Positions 63,527 to 64,000 of a DNA stretch of 64,000 nt are shown here, piece by piece. A model generated the notes under the pieces. That model was not told the DNA's origin, ran no database searches, and was given only the letters and a program-made list of their open reading frames with translations. Source of the DNA: Marinigracilibium pacificum (GTDB taxonomy: Bacteria; Bacteroidota; Bacteroidia; Cytophagales; Cyclobacteriaceae); assembly GCF_012926615.1 (NCBI RefSeq), contig NZ_JABBNU010000006.1, positions 186,001-250,000 on the forward strand, written 5' to 3'. Both the position numbers and the translations under genes were made by a program. Each line of letters opens with the position of its first letter. The stretch's first letter is position 1.

Positions 63527-63699
63527 TTGTTCTAAGTGTTTGGTTGATAGATGATTAATATTAGTCAAATGAAATAATTTTTACCCATAAATGAAATTAA
63601 GATTAATTAAATCATTGTTAAGCCAATAATAAATGATAAAAAACATTAGCCTTTTAGATGAATAATAAAAATCATTAAATTGCGAGCCGAATTTTAATC

Positions 63700-64000
63700 A
63701 TGAATATGAAATTAGAACAGATATATACGAGTTGTCTGGCACAAGGGGCCTATTATATTGAATCTGAAGGGGAGGTAGCTATAATTGATCCTCTGAGAGA
63801 AACCGAACCATATCTGGAAAGAGCGAATAATTCCGGTGCTAAAATAAAATATGTTTTTGAAACTCATTTTCATGCTGATTTTGTTTCAGGACACATGGAA
63901 CTGGCAGATAAAACCGGTGCTGAAATTATCTATGGACCTGGTGCAAAAACTGACTTTACGATTACTGAAGGCAAAGATGGCGATGAGTTTAAGGTAGGTA
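63700..64000 (+). CDS. MBL-fold hydrolase (persulfide dioxygenase-like), partial
   Basis: The first 100 codons of a gene cut by the window end. It begins MNMKLEQIYTSCLAQGAYYI. The metallo-beta-lactamase metal motif appears as ETHFHADFVSGHMELA, whose HxHxD-type arrangement with the following His fits the ETHE1/persulfide dioxygenase-type or rhodanese-fused MBL group (the HADFVSGH form). Without the rest, the call cannot be refined. No upstream partner is visible; it is divergent from the endonuclease gene with a 173-bp gap. Confidence 0.8.
   Translation, partial: MNMKLEQIYTSCLAQGAYYIESEGEVAIIDPLRETEPYLERANNSGAKIKYVFETHFHADFVSGHMELADKTGAEIIYGPGAKTDFTITEGKDGDEFKVG

Noticed and set aside
1-64000. 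CRISPR arrays, tRNA/rRNA genes, IS elements, prophage
   Set aside because: None was visible by reading; no repeat arrays or transposase/integrase motifs occur among the genes.

Overview
The window looks like chromosome from a free-living, probably marine or sediment Bacteroidota, most likely order Cytophagales. Evidence for this: an AT-rich background, SusC/SusD pairs, C-terminal type IX secretion (T9SS) sorting domains, lipoproteins with Bacteroidota-style lipoboxes, PKD domains, TAnnTTTG-type -7 promoter boxes, LytTR signalling and a nuoH-N block. I saw no tRNA, rRNA, CRISPR array, transposase or prophage. The placement is inferred from gene content only.

Region 1 (about 1-11,600, + strand) is the most interesting part. 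It encodes a T9SS-type secreted cyanophycinase-like protein, a SusC/SusD outer-membrane importer, two PKD plus YWTD-like propeller lipoproteins, a second cyanophycinase-like lipoprotein and a YfcC-family inner-membrane transporter. It reads as a polysaccharide-utilisation-type locus rebuilt for a polypeptide, probably cyanophycin (multi-L-arginyl-poly-L-aspartate) or another isoaspartyl-rich polymer. A cytoplasmic isoaspartyl peptidase at 48,957-49,898 could finish the pathway. The substrate is an inference.

Region 2 (11,600-15,420, - strand) is a glycerol operon glpK-glpD-glpF. It is followed by two tandem DUF2141 proteins and the first of four members of a local lipoprotein family (others at 23,524, 29,848 and 31,152). 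Region 3 (17,935-21,918) is a vWA protein divergent from an ECF sigma factor and a membrane-anchored partner; the vWA protein and the partner carry SusC-type carboxypeptidase-regulatory-like domains. Then come a GH13 lipoprotein and a porin-like protein / BCCT transporter / Usp operon that probably handles compatible solutes.

Region 4 (28,500-39,100) holds mixed housekeeping and unknown genes: an orphan, two near-identical-headed tandem lipoproteins, a VOC protein, a DUF6624-like protein, a GT4 glycosyltransferase, an MFS transporter, thioredoxin and an MscS-type channel. Region 5 (39,200-41,950) is a compact peroxide-defence unit, dps-ahpC-ahpD divergent from oxyR, with an OxyR-type dyad in the shared promoter region. 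Region 6 (41,957-49,900) has a glycine-rich T9SS protein, a LiaF-like/LytS/LytTR cassette, a TonB-C protein, an RNA methyltransferase, a pirin and the isoaspartyl peptidase.

Region 7 (50,139-59,968, - strand) is a partial complex I operon, nuoH-I-J-K-L-M-N, followed by a long PurF-like protein. nuoA-G are not adjacent. The window ends with murI, a hypothetical secreted protein, a T9SS-type endonuclease I and the start of an MBL-fold hydrolase cut by the window edge. Most genes are ordinary core functions; the novelty is concentrated in region 1, the lipoprotein family and some regulatory details.
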